Assembly (NCBI RefSeq): GCF_027922185.1
Contig: NZ_BSFE01000007.1
Location: 97,654-161,653 of the forward strand
DNA from: Maricaulis virginensis
GTDB taxonomy: Bacteria; Pseudomonadota; Alphaproteobacteria; Caulobacterales; Maricaulaceae
Direction: 5' to 3'
DNA length: 64,000 bases
The notes under the pieces are model-generated. The model was not told the DNA's origin. It saw nothing but the letters and a program-made list of their open reading frames with translations, and ran no database searches. This document shows positions 1-7,504 of the stretch, in pieces (the first letter of the stretch is position 1; each line of letters opens with the position of its first letter). The position numbers and the translations under genes are program-made.

Positions 1-284
1 GTGATCGAGGCGCCCATGCGCTTGAGGGCCACGACATGCCCCTCTTCCTCGATCGGCGTCCAGCCGAAGGCGACCAGGCCTTCCAGCATCTTCCTCACGC
101 TCGGACCGCCGCCATTCTCGTAAGGCAGGGGCGTGTGGTCCTCGAGCGCGAACCCGAATTTCTCGTGCTCGGTCCCGATACGGAAACCGGCCTCCGGCTT
201 GCAGCCGGCAGCAAAATAGGCCGTCAGCTGGTCCAGACTTTCGACGGGTGCGCCTTCGCCGCCCGGATTATAGGTGCCGCTCAT
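1..284 (-). CDS. gshA: Glutamate-cysteine ligase, N-terminal part (cut by window edge)
   Basis: This is the first 94 codons of a reverse-strand gene whose 3' end lies before the window. The product should join glutamate and cysteine, the first step of glutathione synthesis in the cytoplasm. The segment RIGTEHEKFGF at residues 35-45 is the ATP/glutamate-binding signature of the plant/alphaproteobacterial GCS2-type ligase, and MSGTYNPGG is a normal N-terminus for it. The ATG at 284-282 is the only sensible start. It lies 109 bases downstream of the rsmE stop on the same strand, an order common in Alphaproteobacteria. Identity rests on the N-terminus alone. Confidence 0.85.
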   Translation of the reverse strand, partial: MSGTYNPGGEGAPVESLDQLTAYFAAGCKPEAGFRIGTEHEKFGFALEDHTPLPYENGGGPSVRKMLEGLVAFGWTPIEEEGHVVALKRMGASI

Positions 285-393
285 GCCAGGCGCCCCCGCT
301 CTGTCTTCAATGTCCGCAACAGATATGTGGGCGTTCCAGCGAGAACAAGGGCCGGTATCTGCGGATCGCCGTGATGCGACGCCGGGCCGCGGC

Positions 394-1158
394 TCAACGC
401 CAGTCGCCGTGAACGGATTGCCACAGCACCAGCGCTGCCATGGCAGCGGTTTCCGCACGCAGGATGCGCGGCCCCAGCGTCACCGGGGTGACGAAATCGT
501 GATCCCGCAGCCGGGTGCGCTCGGCGTCTGAGAAGCCGCCCTCGGGCCCGATCAGGATCGCCGCCGGTCCTGCTTCCAGCCCGGCCAGCGCGGCGGCCAT
601 CGGCTGGCCGCGCCCGCGCGCGCCACCCCAGGGCTCGCCCGCCTCGTCACCGGCCTCGTCGCAATAGATCAGCCGCCGCGCCGGATCCCAGCCGTCGAGC
701 ACCCGGTCCAGCCGCTCCAGCTCGTCGATTTCCGGCAGGTCAAGACGCTCGGTCTGCTCGGCCGCCTCCTTGGTGATGGTGCGGAAGCGATCGATGCGGA
801 CACGCTCGCTCTGGGTGCGGGCCGTTGAAACCGGACACAGCCGCGCCACGCCCAGCTCGGTCGCCTTCTCCACCATCAGATCGGTCTTCTGGCGTTTGAC
901 CGGCGCGAAGAGCAGCCAGAGGTCCGGCACTCCGGCCTGGGGGCGCGTCTGTTCGAGGGGTTCGAGAATCGCAGCCTTGCGGCCGGTCTCCACGATCTGC
1001 GCCCGCCACTCGCCGTCACGACCGTTGAACAGGCGCACCGTGTCGCCCGCCGCGCGGCGCATCACATTGACGAGATAGTGAGTATCTTCCTTCGGCAGGG
1101 CGACCGCCTGTCCGGCGGCGAGATCCTGGCCGATGAAGAGTCTGGGATCGGTCGACAT
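394..1158 (-). CDS. rsmE: 16S rRNA (uracil-1498-N3)-methyltransferase
   Basis: The 254-residue product matches RsmE, a SPOUT (knotted) methyltransferase that methylates U1498 of 16S rRNA. An N-terminal PUA-like part (about residues 1-75) precedes the SPOUT fold. The SAM-binding knot is visible in IGPEGGFSDAE and in LGPRILRAETAA near the C-terminus. An upstream in-frame extension exists but would run over the divergent ubiA start, so I chose the ATG at 1158 (MSTDPRLFIG), which fits the family length. Its Shine-Dalgarno is weak. It is probably cotranscribed with gshA downstream. Confidence 0.95.
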   Translation of the reverse strand: MSTDPRLFIGQDLAAGQAVALPKEDTHYLVNVMRRAAGDTVRLFNGRDGEWRAQIVETGRKAAILEPLEQTRPQAGVPDLWLLFAPVKRQKTDLMVEKATELGVARLCPVSTARTQSERVRIDRFRTITKEAAEQTERLDLPEIDELERLDRVLDGWDPARRLIYCDEAGDEAGEPWGGARGRGQPMAAALAGLEAGPAAILIGPEGGFSDAERTRLRDHDFVTPVTLGPRILRAETAAMAALVLWQSVHGDWR

Positions 1159-1235
1159 GTTTTCGCTTTGGCGGGGCTGCGCCGGTGCGTCAAGTGCCGC
1201 TTGAACTGCCCGGCCGGTTTTGCCACACAGCGAAT

Positions 1236-2162
1236 ATGGTTTTGAACTTCGACCGGCGAGTCGCCGACAGCCTTCCGAAGACCTGGGTGGATCGCGCACC
1301 GTCGGCCGTGCGGCCCTATCTGCGTCTGGCGCGCTATGACCGTCCGATCGGGTTCTGGCTGCTCGGTCTGCCGTGCTGGATGGGCCTGATGCTGGCCCGC
1401 ACCGGCGAAGGCCTTGGCTGGACCGATCTCTGGTACGCAGTGATCTTTGCCATCGGCGCCATCGCCATGCGCGGCGCCGGCTGTACCTATAACGACATTG
1501 TCGATCGCGATCTGGATGCGCAGGTTGCCCGCACCGCCGACCGCCCGCTGGCGGCCGGAACCGTATCGCTGCGCCAGGCCTGGATATTCCTGACCGGCCA
1601 GGCGCTGGTGGGGCTGCTGGTCCTGATCCAGCTGCCGCTCCTGGCGATCGGGGTCGGTCTGGCGGCGCTGGTCCTGGTCGCCGCCTATCCCTTCATGAAG
1701 CGGATCACCTGGTGGCCGCAGGCCTGGCTAGGCCTGACCTTCAACTGGGGCATTCCGGTTGCCTTCACTGCAGCAGCCGGCGCCATCGAGCCCGCCATGA
1801 TCGCGCTCTATGCCGCGGCGATCTTCTGGACGCTCGGCTATGACACGATCTACGCCCACCAGGATGTCGAGGACGACGCCCTGGTCGGCGTGAAGTCGAC
1901 CGCCCGCCTGTTCGGGGAGAGCACGCCCTACTGGGTGGCCGGCTTCTACGGCGCCAACGCCCTTCTGGTCGCCCTGGCGATCTGGCTGAGCGGCGCATCG
2001 CCCTGGGTGGTCCTGCCCTTCACCGCCTATACAGCCCACCTGTTCAACCAGGTCCGCAAGCTGGACGTGGAGGATGGCGCGCGCTGTCTCGCCCTGTTCA
2101 AGGCCAACCGCACCAGCGGCCTGCTGCTGGTCGCGACACTGGCGCTGGGCGCGCTGATCTGA
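1236..2162 (+). CDS. ubiA: 4-hydroxybenzoate polyprenyltransferase
   Basis: The 308-residue integral membrane protein prenylates 4-hydroxybenzoate in ubiquinone synthesis. Both Asp-rich prenyl-diphosphate/Mg motifs are present: YNDIVDRDLDAQVART near residue 88 and GYDTIYAHQDVEDD in the second half, separated by several hydrophobic helices. The start at ATG 1236 (MVLNFDRR) was preferred to an upstream ATG because it gives the family length and leaves 77 bases to the divergent rsmE. ubiD and ubiG are also in this window but not adjacent, so the pathway is scattered. Confidence 0.95.
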   Translation: MVLNFDRRVADSLPKTWVDRAPSAVRPYLRLARYDRPIGFWLLGLPCWMGLMLARTGEGLGWTDLWYAVIFAIGAIAMRGAGCTYNDIVDRDLDAQVARTADRPLAAGTVSLRQAWIFLTGQALVGLLVLIQLPLLAIGVGLAALVLVAAYPFMKRITWWPQAWLGLTFNWGIPVAFTAAAGAIEPAMIALYAAAIFWTLGYDTIYAHQDVEDDALVGVKSTARLFGESTPYWVAGFYGANALLVALAIWLSGASPWVVLPFTAYTAHLFNQVRKLDVEDGARCLALFKANRTSGLLLVATLALGALI

Positions 2163-2260
2163 GCCACGGCCAAGATTAATTCTTCTCCATGACGGTTTGA
2201 CCGGAACGCCCCCGCAGCGTCTGATATGCGTTCGGACCAATTGCACCGGGTGGGGACATC

Positions 2261-3712
2261 ATGGACATCCAACGAGGCCTGGCAGCCGGTATCGGCGCCC
2301 TCGTTCTCGCAGCCTGTCAGCCTGCGGACACGCCGCCGGAAACAGGCGATACATCGGCCGCCGCCGAAACCGGCTCCGGCACCGCGAACAGCGTCTCGAC
2401 CGACTTCACGGTCGATGTCAGCTATCACCAGCTCGATAACGGGCTGCGTGTCGTGCTGTCGCAGGACCACACCGTTCCGACCGCAACGGTGGGCGTCTAT
2501 TACGGCGTCGGCTTCCGCAACGAGCCGCGCGGCCGCACCGGCTTTGCCCACCTGTTCGAACACCTGATGTTCCAGGGCTCGCGCAATCTGCCGCACGGCG
2601 CATTCGACAATCTGATCTACGGATCCGGCGGCGTGAACAACGGATCCACCCGCTACGACTTCACCAACTACTACGAAGTCGTGCCGTCCAATGCCCTGCA
2701 GGCTGTGCTGTGGGCCGAGGCCGACCGGATGGCCTTTCCCGATCTCGACGAGAACCAGCTGAACAATCAGCGCGAGGTCGTTCGCAACGAGGTCTTCGTC
2801 AATGTGATCAACCAGCCCTATGGCGGCTGGATCTGGATCGACCTGCCGATGGCCGCCAACGAGAACTGGCACAACGCCCATAATTTCTACGGCGACCTGT
2901 CCGATCTCGATGCTGCCAGCCTGGCGGACGCCCAGACTTTCTTCGACCAGTTCTACGCTCCCAGCAATGCGGTGCTCGTCGTGGCCGGCGATTTCGATCG
3001 CGAAGAGACCCTGGGCTGGATCGAGGAGATGTTCGGCCACATTCCTGCCGGCGATCCCCTGCCCGAAATCGACACGTCGGAACCGCGCCAGGCAGAAGAG
3101 AAATTTGCCTTCATCGAGGACGATCTCGCCAACCAGCCGGCGCTGGCCGTGGGCTATCACATGCCCCCGCGCGGCACTCCGGAATACTACGCCATGGCCG
3201 TGCTCGACCAATTGCTGGTCCAGGGCGATGACAGCCGTCTGACCCAGGCCATCGTCAATGAGGAAGGCTATGCGTCCGGCGTGTTCGGCGGCATCAACCT
3301 CTTGGGCAATGCCTTCAACTATAACGGCCCCATGCTGTGGACGGTCGGCCTGATCCACGACAGCGAGTTCACCGTGTCCGACGTCATGACGACACTGGAC
3401 GCCACGATCGAGGAGATCCGTACCGAGCCGGTCTCGGAGGCCGATGTGGAACGCGCCCGCACCAAGCTGCTGGCCGACTTCTATGGCACCGTGGACACCT
3501 CGACCCGCTTCGGCCTGGTCGACCTGCTCGCCTCCTTCGCGCTGTTCGACGACGATCCGGGCCGCATCAACCGCATCACAGAAGGCTTCCAGCAGGTCAC
3601 GCCGGAACTGATCCGCCAGACCGCCCGGGAATATCTGCGCCCGGGCAACCGTACCGTTCTGGAAGTGCGCCTCGCCGATGAGGACGGCACCACACCGGAG
3701 GGTGAAGAATGA
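2261..3712 (+). CDS. M16 family zinc metallopeptidase, catalytic, predicted lipoprotein
   Basis: The 483-residue product is a pitrilysin-family protease. Residues 1-19 form a lipoprotein signal peptide with lipobox LAAC (Cys19), so it should be anchored in an envelope membrane. The inverted zinc motif HxxEH is intact (His97, Glu100, His101 in HLFEH), and Glu177 in RNEVFVN is at the expected spacing for the third ligand. Two M16 domains follow in the usual order. The stop overlaps the start of the next M16 gene (ATGA), which lacks the zinc motif, so the two probably form one heteromeric protease. Substrate unknown; such pairs usually handle short peptides. Confidence 0.92.
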   Translation: MDIQRGLAAGIGALVLAACQPADTPPETGDTSAAAETGSGTANSVSTDFTVDVSYHQLDNGLRVVLSQDHTVPTATVGVYYGVGFRNEPRGRTGFAHLFEHLMFQGSRNLPHGAFDNLIYGSGGVNNGSTRYDFTNYYEVVPSNALQAVLWAEADRMAFPDLDENQLNNQREVVRNEVFVNVINQPYGGWIWIDLPMAANENWHNAHNFYGDLSDLDAASLADAQTFFDQFYAPSNAVLVVAGDFDREETLGWIEEMFGHIPAGDPLPEIDTSEPRQAEEKFAFIEDDLANQPALAVGYHMPPRGTPEYYAMAVLDQLLVQGDDSRLTQAIVNEEGYASGVFGGINLLGNAFNYNGPMLWTVGLIHDSEFTVSDVMTTLDATIEEIRTEPVSEADVERARTKLLADFYGTVDTSTRFGLVDLLASFALFDDDPGRINRITEGFQQVTPELIRQTAREYLRPGNRTVLEVRLADEDGTTPEGEE

Positions 3713-5160
3713 TCGGGATCGCAAAGGGAAAGAGCCCCATGGCCAAGACATCTCTCCGCGCGGCCCTGGCCGCGGCCAGTCTCGCCCTCCTGCCGTCGGC
3801 GGCGGTGCAGGCACAGATTCACGAACAGCCGCCGATCGGCGAGCCTGTTGCCTTCGAACTGCCGGAAACCCGGCATTTCACGCTGGATAACGGGCTGGAG
3901 GTCACCTTCATCCCCTTCGGTCTGGCGCCAACGGTGGATATCTCGGTCCAGGTCCGGGCCGGCAATATCGATGACGGTGCCCAGACCTGGCTCGCCGATC
4001 TGACGGGCGCCATGATGGAAGAAGGCGCCGGCGGCCGTTCCAAGGAGGCGCTCGCCGAGACGATTGCCTCCATGGGCGGCAATATCAATGTCGGGGTCGG
4101 CGTACACACGACCGGCATCTCCACCGGCGTGCTGTCGCAATACGGACCGGACGCCGTGGCACTCCTGGCCGATGTGGTACGTCGTCCCAATCTCGATGCG
4201 GACGAGTTCGAACGCGTACGCGCCAATCTCGTGCGCGATGTCGATGTGTCGCGCGCCCAGCCCGGCTCGATCGCCGACGAGGCCTATCGTGACCTGCTGT
4301 TCGGCAGCGATCACCCCTATGGCCACATCCTGCCGACGGAAGAACAGCTGCGCGGTTACACGATCGAGGACGTCAACGCCTTCTATGGCGACCATTTCGG
4401 CGCAGGGCGGACACGGGTCTATATCGCGGGCCGGTTCGACGAGGCCGCCATGGAAGCCGCCGTGCGCGAAGCTTTCGGTGACTGGGAAACCGGCGAGCCG
4501 GACAGCGCCGAGGGCGCAACCGCTTCGACAGGCCCGGTCGTCCAGCTGATCGACCGTCCCGGGGCACCGCAAACCACGATCCGCCTGGGCTTTCCCGGCG
4601 TTGCGATCGGCGATCCGGACGCCCCCGCCATGGAAGTCATGAATGCGCTTCTGGGCGGTTCGTTCACATCGCGCCTTACCCGCAATCTGCGCGAGGACAA
4701 GGGCTATACCTACTCGCCCGGCTCGGGTGAAACCTGGATGCTGGACGGCGGCCTGTGGACCTTCAACGCCGATGTGACAGCCGCCGACACGGCGGCCGCC
4801 CTGCGCGAGACCTTCTACGAAATCGACCGCCTGCAGACGGAAAACCCGCCGCATGAGGAAGCCCAGGGCATCCGCAACTGGCTGGCCGGCATCTTCATCC
4901 TGCAGAACGCCTCGACCGGCGGGCTGATCAACCAGCTCGCCCAGCGCGATTTCTGGGGACTGCCGGACGATTATCTGGAAGCCTATGTGCCCAACATCCT
5001 CGCGGTGTCCGACGAGGACATCTCGGAAACAGCGCGCACCTATCTGCCGCTGGACCGGATGACGCTGGTGCTCGTGGGCGATCTGGAGACGATCCAGGCC
5101 GATGTGCTGGCCCTGCCCCAACTGCAAGGCGCGCGGATCATCACACCGGACAGCGAATAA
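3709..5160 (+). CDS. M16 family peptidase-like, non-catalytic partner subunit, secreted
   Basis: The 483-residue product has the M16 fold but no HxxEH; the corresponding place (residues 94-105) reads WLADLTGAMMEEG. That replacement is typical of non-catalytic M16 partners and is not a sign of gene decay, since the rest of the fold is intact. A signal peptide ending near AAVQA-QIHEQ sends it to the periplasm. Two starts are possible: ATG 3709, overlapping the previous stop and preceded by GGAGGG, and ATG 3739 (MAKTSLRAAL), which gives a cleaner signal peptide behind AAGGGAAAG. A terminator follows at 5186-5219, ending the two-gene operon. Confidence 0.9.
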   Translation: MIGIAKGKSPMAKTSLRAALAAASLALLPSAAVQAQIHEQPPIGEPVAFELPETRHFTLDNGLEVTFIPFGLAPTVDISVQVRAGNIDDGAQTWLADLTGAMMEEGAGGRSKEALAETIASMGGNINVGVGVHTTGISTGVLSQYGPDAVALLADVVRRPNLDADEFERVRANLVRDVDVSRAQPGSIADEAYRDLLFGSDHPYGHILPTEEQLRGYTIEDVNAFYGDHFGAGRTRVYIAGRFDEAAMEAAVREAFGDWETGEPDSAEGATASTGPVVQLIDRPGAPQTTIRLGFPGVAIGDPDAPAMEVMNALLGGSFTSRLTRNLREDKGYTYSPGSGETWMLDGGLWTFNADVTAADTAAALRETFYEIDRLQTENPPHEEAQGIRNWLAGIFILQNASTGGLINQLAQRDFWGLPDDYLEAYVPNILAVSDEDISETARTYLPLDRMTLVLVGDLETIQADVLALPQLQGARIITPDSE

Positions 5161-5185
5161 CCGGATCACGGATTTGCCATGGCTG

Positions 5186-5219
5186 GCGGTCGGGCCTTTC
5201 GGGGTCCGGCCGCTTTTTT
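5186..5219 (+). terminator. Rho-independent terminator after the M16 operon
   Basis: An 11-bp GC-rich stem (arms 5186-5196 and 5203-5213, with two G-U pairs) closes a 6-base loop and is followed by six T residues at 5214-5219. It sits 25 bases after the second M16 stop, and its last base overlaps the stop codon of the convergent VOC gene. There is no T-run on the other strand, so it should act in the plus direction only. Confidence 0.85.
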
Positions 5220-5584
5220 CACAGCTCTGTCGCGAACATGATGCGGTGTCCGTCCGGTGTGCGCACGGCCATTTCGCGCATGCCCCAGGGGCGGTCCTCG
5301 GGCGGATGGATGATGTCCACACCCGGTCCGGCGATCTCGGCGTGATAGGCGTCGACATCGTCCAGTTCGACATAGGCAAAGTATTGGTGATCGCCCAGAT
5401 CGCGCGGCAGGATCGCATCCGGACATTCGCCGATGCGCAGATAGCAGTTGTCGCGCCGCAGGAAGGCCCAGCCGTCCACGTCCAGCCACGCCTCGAACCC
5501 CATGCACTCCGTCCACCAACGCGCCGTCGGTGCCAGATCCGGCACGGCGAGCACATAGGTGCAGCCCGTCATTTTCGCAGTCAT
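5219..5584 (-). CDS. VOC family (glyoxalase/bleomycin-resistance fold) protein
   Basis: A 121-residue single-module VOC protein. The pattern YVLAVPDLAPTARWW near the N-terminus and the C-terminal VRTPDGHRIMF are typical of the beta-alpha-beta-beta-beta repeats of this superfamily. Metal-ligand positions (for example Glu at ELDDVD) are partly recognisable, but the substrate cannot be told. A GGGGGC sequence lies 5 bases before ATG 5584; an internal ATG four codons later is possible. It diverges from the methyltransferase gene at 5644 with a 59-base gap and converges on the M16 operon terminator. Confidence 0.8.
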   Translation of the reverse strand: MTAKMTGCTYVLAVPDLAPTARWWTECMGFEAWLDVDGWAFLRRDNCYLRIGECPDAILPRDLGDHQYFAYVELDDVDAYHAEIAGPGVDIIHPPEDRPWGMREMAVRTPDGHRIMFATEL

Positions 5585-5643
5585 TCTTGCCCCCGGCCTG
5601 TCATCGCTCTATCGACGCGACAGCCAGTGTGACAGGGAAAACC

Positions 5644-6303
5644 GTGGCCGACACCCCCGCCATCCGCGACCCGCATCGCTTCGTTCGCGAACACACTGCC
5701 CTGATGCCACCGCCACTGGTCCCGGAAGTGCCGCTGCATCTTGCCGTGGAAACCGTGGCGCTGTGGCAGGAGACCGAGGAGGCTCTCGGCGAACTGGGCC
5801 TGCCGCCACCCTTCTGGGCCTTCGCCTGGGCCGGCGGTCAGGCGCTGGCACGATACTGTCTCGACAATCCGGACATTGTCCGCGGCAGGCATGTGCTCGA
5901 CTTTGCCGCTGGCAGCGGTCTCAGCGGCATCGCGGCCCTGAAGTCCGGAACCCGCACGGTCGAAGCCAGCGAGCTGGACGCTTTTGCCATCGCGGCGATC
6001 GAGGCCAACGCGGCCGCCAACCACGTCACTGTCACTGCACGGCTGGAAGATGTTGTCGGCCGCGATGACGGCTGGGATGTCGTGCTCGCCGGCGATGTCT
6101 TCTACGAGGCCGACCTTGCCCTCCGGATCGGTGACTGGCTGGCCGGCCTGCACCGGCGCGGCGCCACCGTGCTGATCGGCGATCCCGGCCGCGCCTTCCT
6201 GCCCAAGGGCGAACTGGAGGAAGTCGCCCGCTACACCGTCCCCGTCCAGCGCGAGCTGGAAGACCGCGAAGTCCGCTTCGCAAAGGTCTGGCGCTTCGCC
6301 TGA
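5644..6303 (+). CDS. Class I SAM methyltransferase, ETF-beta lysine methyltransferase-like
   Basis: The 219-residue product has SAM motif I as VLDFAAGSGLSGIAA and the post-core motif AGDVFYE (D-x-x-Y). The N-terminal layout (PPLVPEVPLHLA, then FWAFAWAGGQALARY) is characteristic of the METTL20/EtfBKMT group, which methylates lysines of electron-transfer flavoprotein beta and has bacterial members in Alphaproteobacteria. It is also near PrmA (ribosomal protein L11 methyltransferase), so substrate is inference. I chose GTG 5644, preceded by ACAGGGAAA, because the longer upstream reading has no conserved sequence and crosses the divergent promoter. Confidence 0.75.
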   Translation: MADTPAIRDPHRFVREHTALMPPPLVPEVPLHLAVETVALWQETEEALGELGLPPPFWAFAWAGGQALARYCLDNPDIVRGRHVLDFAAGSGLSGIAALKSGTRTVEASELDAFAIAAIEANAAANHVTVTARLEDVVGRDDGWDVVLAGDVFYEADLALRIGDWLAGLHRRGATVLIGDPGRAFLPKGELEEVARYTVPVQRELEDREVRFAKVWRFA

Positions 6304-6338
6304 GGACAGGCCACCTCCCCCCGCCTCAACACCGAAAG

Positions 6339-6407
6339 GGCTCACCCCGCTTGCGGGGGAGCTGTCCGCGTAGCGGACTGAGGGGGCGGCGCGAAGCGGC
6401 GCTTGGA
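6339..6407 (+). repeat. Left half of palindromic element flanking the DUF559 gene
   Basis: This 69-base segment contains two hairpins, CCCCGCTTGCGGGG and GTCCGCGTAGCGGAC, then AGGGGGCGGCGCGAAGC. Read base by base it matches the reverse complement of 46168-46231 with few differences. It starts 36 bases after the methyltransferase stop and ends 5 bases before the DUF559 stop. See the right half at 6801-6872. Confidence 0.8.
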
Positions 6408-6411
6408 CCCT

Positions 6412-6795
6412 TCAGCGCGGACGACGTTGCGCAAGGGAAGTCCGGGCGCTGGCGACTTCCGCGATCCTGTTCAATGTCTCGTCGATATCGTCATAAAGGT
6501 CGGTGTTCCAGAATCGGAGCACGAGCCAGCCGTCGCGTTCAATGAATGCTGTCCGTCTTCGATCATGGGCAATTTCCTGGTCGGTTGAATGAGAGGCACC
6601 ATCAAGCTCGACGACGAGGCGGCACTGAAGACATGCAAAATCGGCGATATAGGGCCCGATCGGGTGCTGCCTCCTGAATTTCAGACCGCAGAGCTGGCGG
6701 GCACGCAGGCGCTGCCAAAGCCAGAGCTCCGCTTTGGTCATTGACCGCCTCATGGAGCGCGCCCGAGCGCGCGATACTGTCGTGTCCTCTCGCAT
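6412..6795 (-). CDS. DUF559 family, Vsr-like PD-(D/E)xK endonuclease domain protein
   Basis: The 127-residue protein is a typical stand-alone DUF559: MTKAELWLWQRLR start, then IADFAC (Asp52), VVELDGASH (Glu63, His69) and the Arg-rich stretch before FWNTDLY. These match the Vsr/restriction-endonuclease-like core. Substrate and role are unknown. ATG 6795 has no clear Shine-Dalgarno; ATG 6753 (MRRSMTKAE) is an alternative. The gene sits between the two halves of a palindromic repeat, 4 bases from one and 5 from the other, which suggests that it moves, or moved, with that repeat. Confidence 0.85.
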   Translation of the reverse strand: MREDTTVSRARARSMRRSMTKAELWLWQRLRARQLCGLKFRRQHPIGPYIADFACLQCRLVVELDGASHSTDQEIAHDRRRTAFIERDGWLVLRFWNTDLYDDIDETLNRIAEVASARTSLAQRRPR

Positions 6796-6800
6796 TTTTT

Positions 6801-6872
6801 GACTTACCCCCTTCGACCTTCTCCGGCCCTCGGCCGGAGTCGGCCACTTCCCCCGTAAAAACGGGGGAAGCC
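6801..6872 (+). repeat. Right half of palindromic element flanking the DUF559 gene
   Basis: This 72-base segment contains hairpins CTCCGGCCCTCGGCCGGAG and CTTCCCCCGTAAAAACGGGGGAAG. It matches the reverse complement of 46076-46147, including the shared words CGACCTT and TCGGCCACTTCCCCC. Together with 6339-6407 it rebuilds the whole element at 46076-46231, except that a short GC palindrome in the middle is replaced by the DUF559 gene. After it, 6873-6965 is unusually AT-rich and probably holds the promoter of the MarR gene. Confidence 0.8.
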
Positions 6873-6965
6873 TGAATGGTTTTCGTGTAATTCCATATTA
6901 TGCTATTTTAAATTGTATTTCAACTCATCTCCCCCCGGGTTCAGAATCGGCGCAGTTTTAGGGAC

Positions 6966-7400
6966 ATGGCTCGCGCGCGTGCCGTCGACCGGCGGCTTTT
7001 CCTTTTGCTTGAAATCGCGGCCCGGCGGATGAACCGGGATGCGGATGCGCGCCTGAAGAAGACCGCCGGCGTCACCACAGCCCAGACTGCCGTCCTGTTC
7101 CTGCTGGCCCGCAAGGGTGAGCGGCGTATGGGCGATATCGGCGAGACACTGTCATTGAACCCGCCGGCGGTGACCGGGCTGGTCAACCGCATGGAGGCCC
7201 TCGGCCTCGTCGTGAAGACGGCCTCGCGCACCGACAAGCGCTCGGCCGTCGTATCCCTGACCGAGAAGGGCCGCGCCGTCAGCGACGCCGCCGACCATGT
7301 GCTGCGTGACCTCAATCTCGAGCTGGAAGCCTGGCTGGGAACGGACGATGCCGACCGGCTGCACGACATACTCACCCGTCTGGTCACACGCGACGACTGA
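6966..7400 (+). CDS. MarR family transcriptional regulator
   Basis: A 144-residue winged-helix protein. The recognition region reads MGDIGETLSLNPPAVTGLVNRMEALGLV, followed by the wing ASRTDKRSAVVSLTEKG; this is the standard MarR layout with flanking dimerisation helices. It should be a DNA-binding dimer in the cytoplasm, with ligand unknown. The gene is preceded by an AT-rich stretch and followed after 104 bases by a crotonase gene on the same strand. A perfect 12-bp palindrome lies in that gap, but whether this protein binds it is not shown. Confidence 0.9.
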   Translation: MARARAVDRRLFLLLEIAARRMNRDADARLKKTAGVTTAQTAVLFLLARKGERRMGDIGETLSLNPPAVTGLVNRMEALGLVVKTASRTDKRSAVVSLTEKGRAVSDAADHVLRDLNLELEAWLGTDDADRLHDILTRLVTRDD

Positions 7401-7411
7401 CCATTCTTGAC

Positions 7412-7423
7412 GTTTACGTAAAC
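7412..7423. promoter_or_regulatory. Palindromic operator candidate GTTTACGTAAAC
   Basis: A perfect 12-bp palindrome overlaps a possible -35 box (TTGACG, 7407-7412) between the MarR gene and the crotonase gene. The core TTTACGTAAA resembles, from memory, motifs described for MerR-family regulators of acyl-CoA and branched-chain amino acid catabolism (LiuR type). That would fit the crotonase downstream. No clear -10 box was found. Confidence 0.5.
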
Positions 7424-7504
7424 TGGAACGGACCTTCCAAAGCCGTACCGAATGCTCTAACCTGCCCGGCAACACATCTGAAAAACGATCCATGGGAGGC
7501 TCGT

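Noticed and set aside
3709..5160. Second M16 gene as a pseudogene because HxxEH is missing
   Set aside because: The frame is intact, it is coupled to the catalytic gene, and loss of the motif is the rule in the partner subunits.
2027..5556. Very long open frames on the minus strand opposite the M16 genes
   Set aside because: They are antisense to two genes with clear motifs, have no family resemblance and arise from third-position GC bias.
6351..6588. Small plus-strand frames opposite the DUF559 gene
   Set aside because: They overlap the repeat and the antisense of a recognised family and have no ribosome-binding site.
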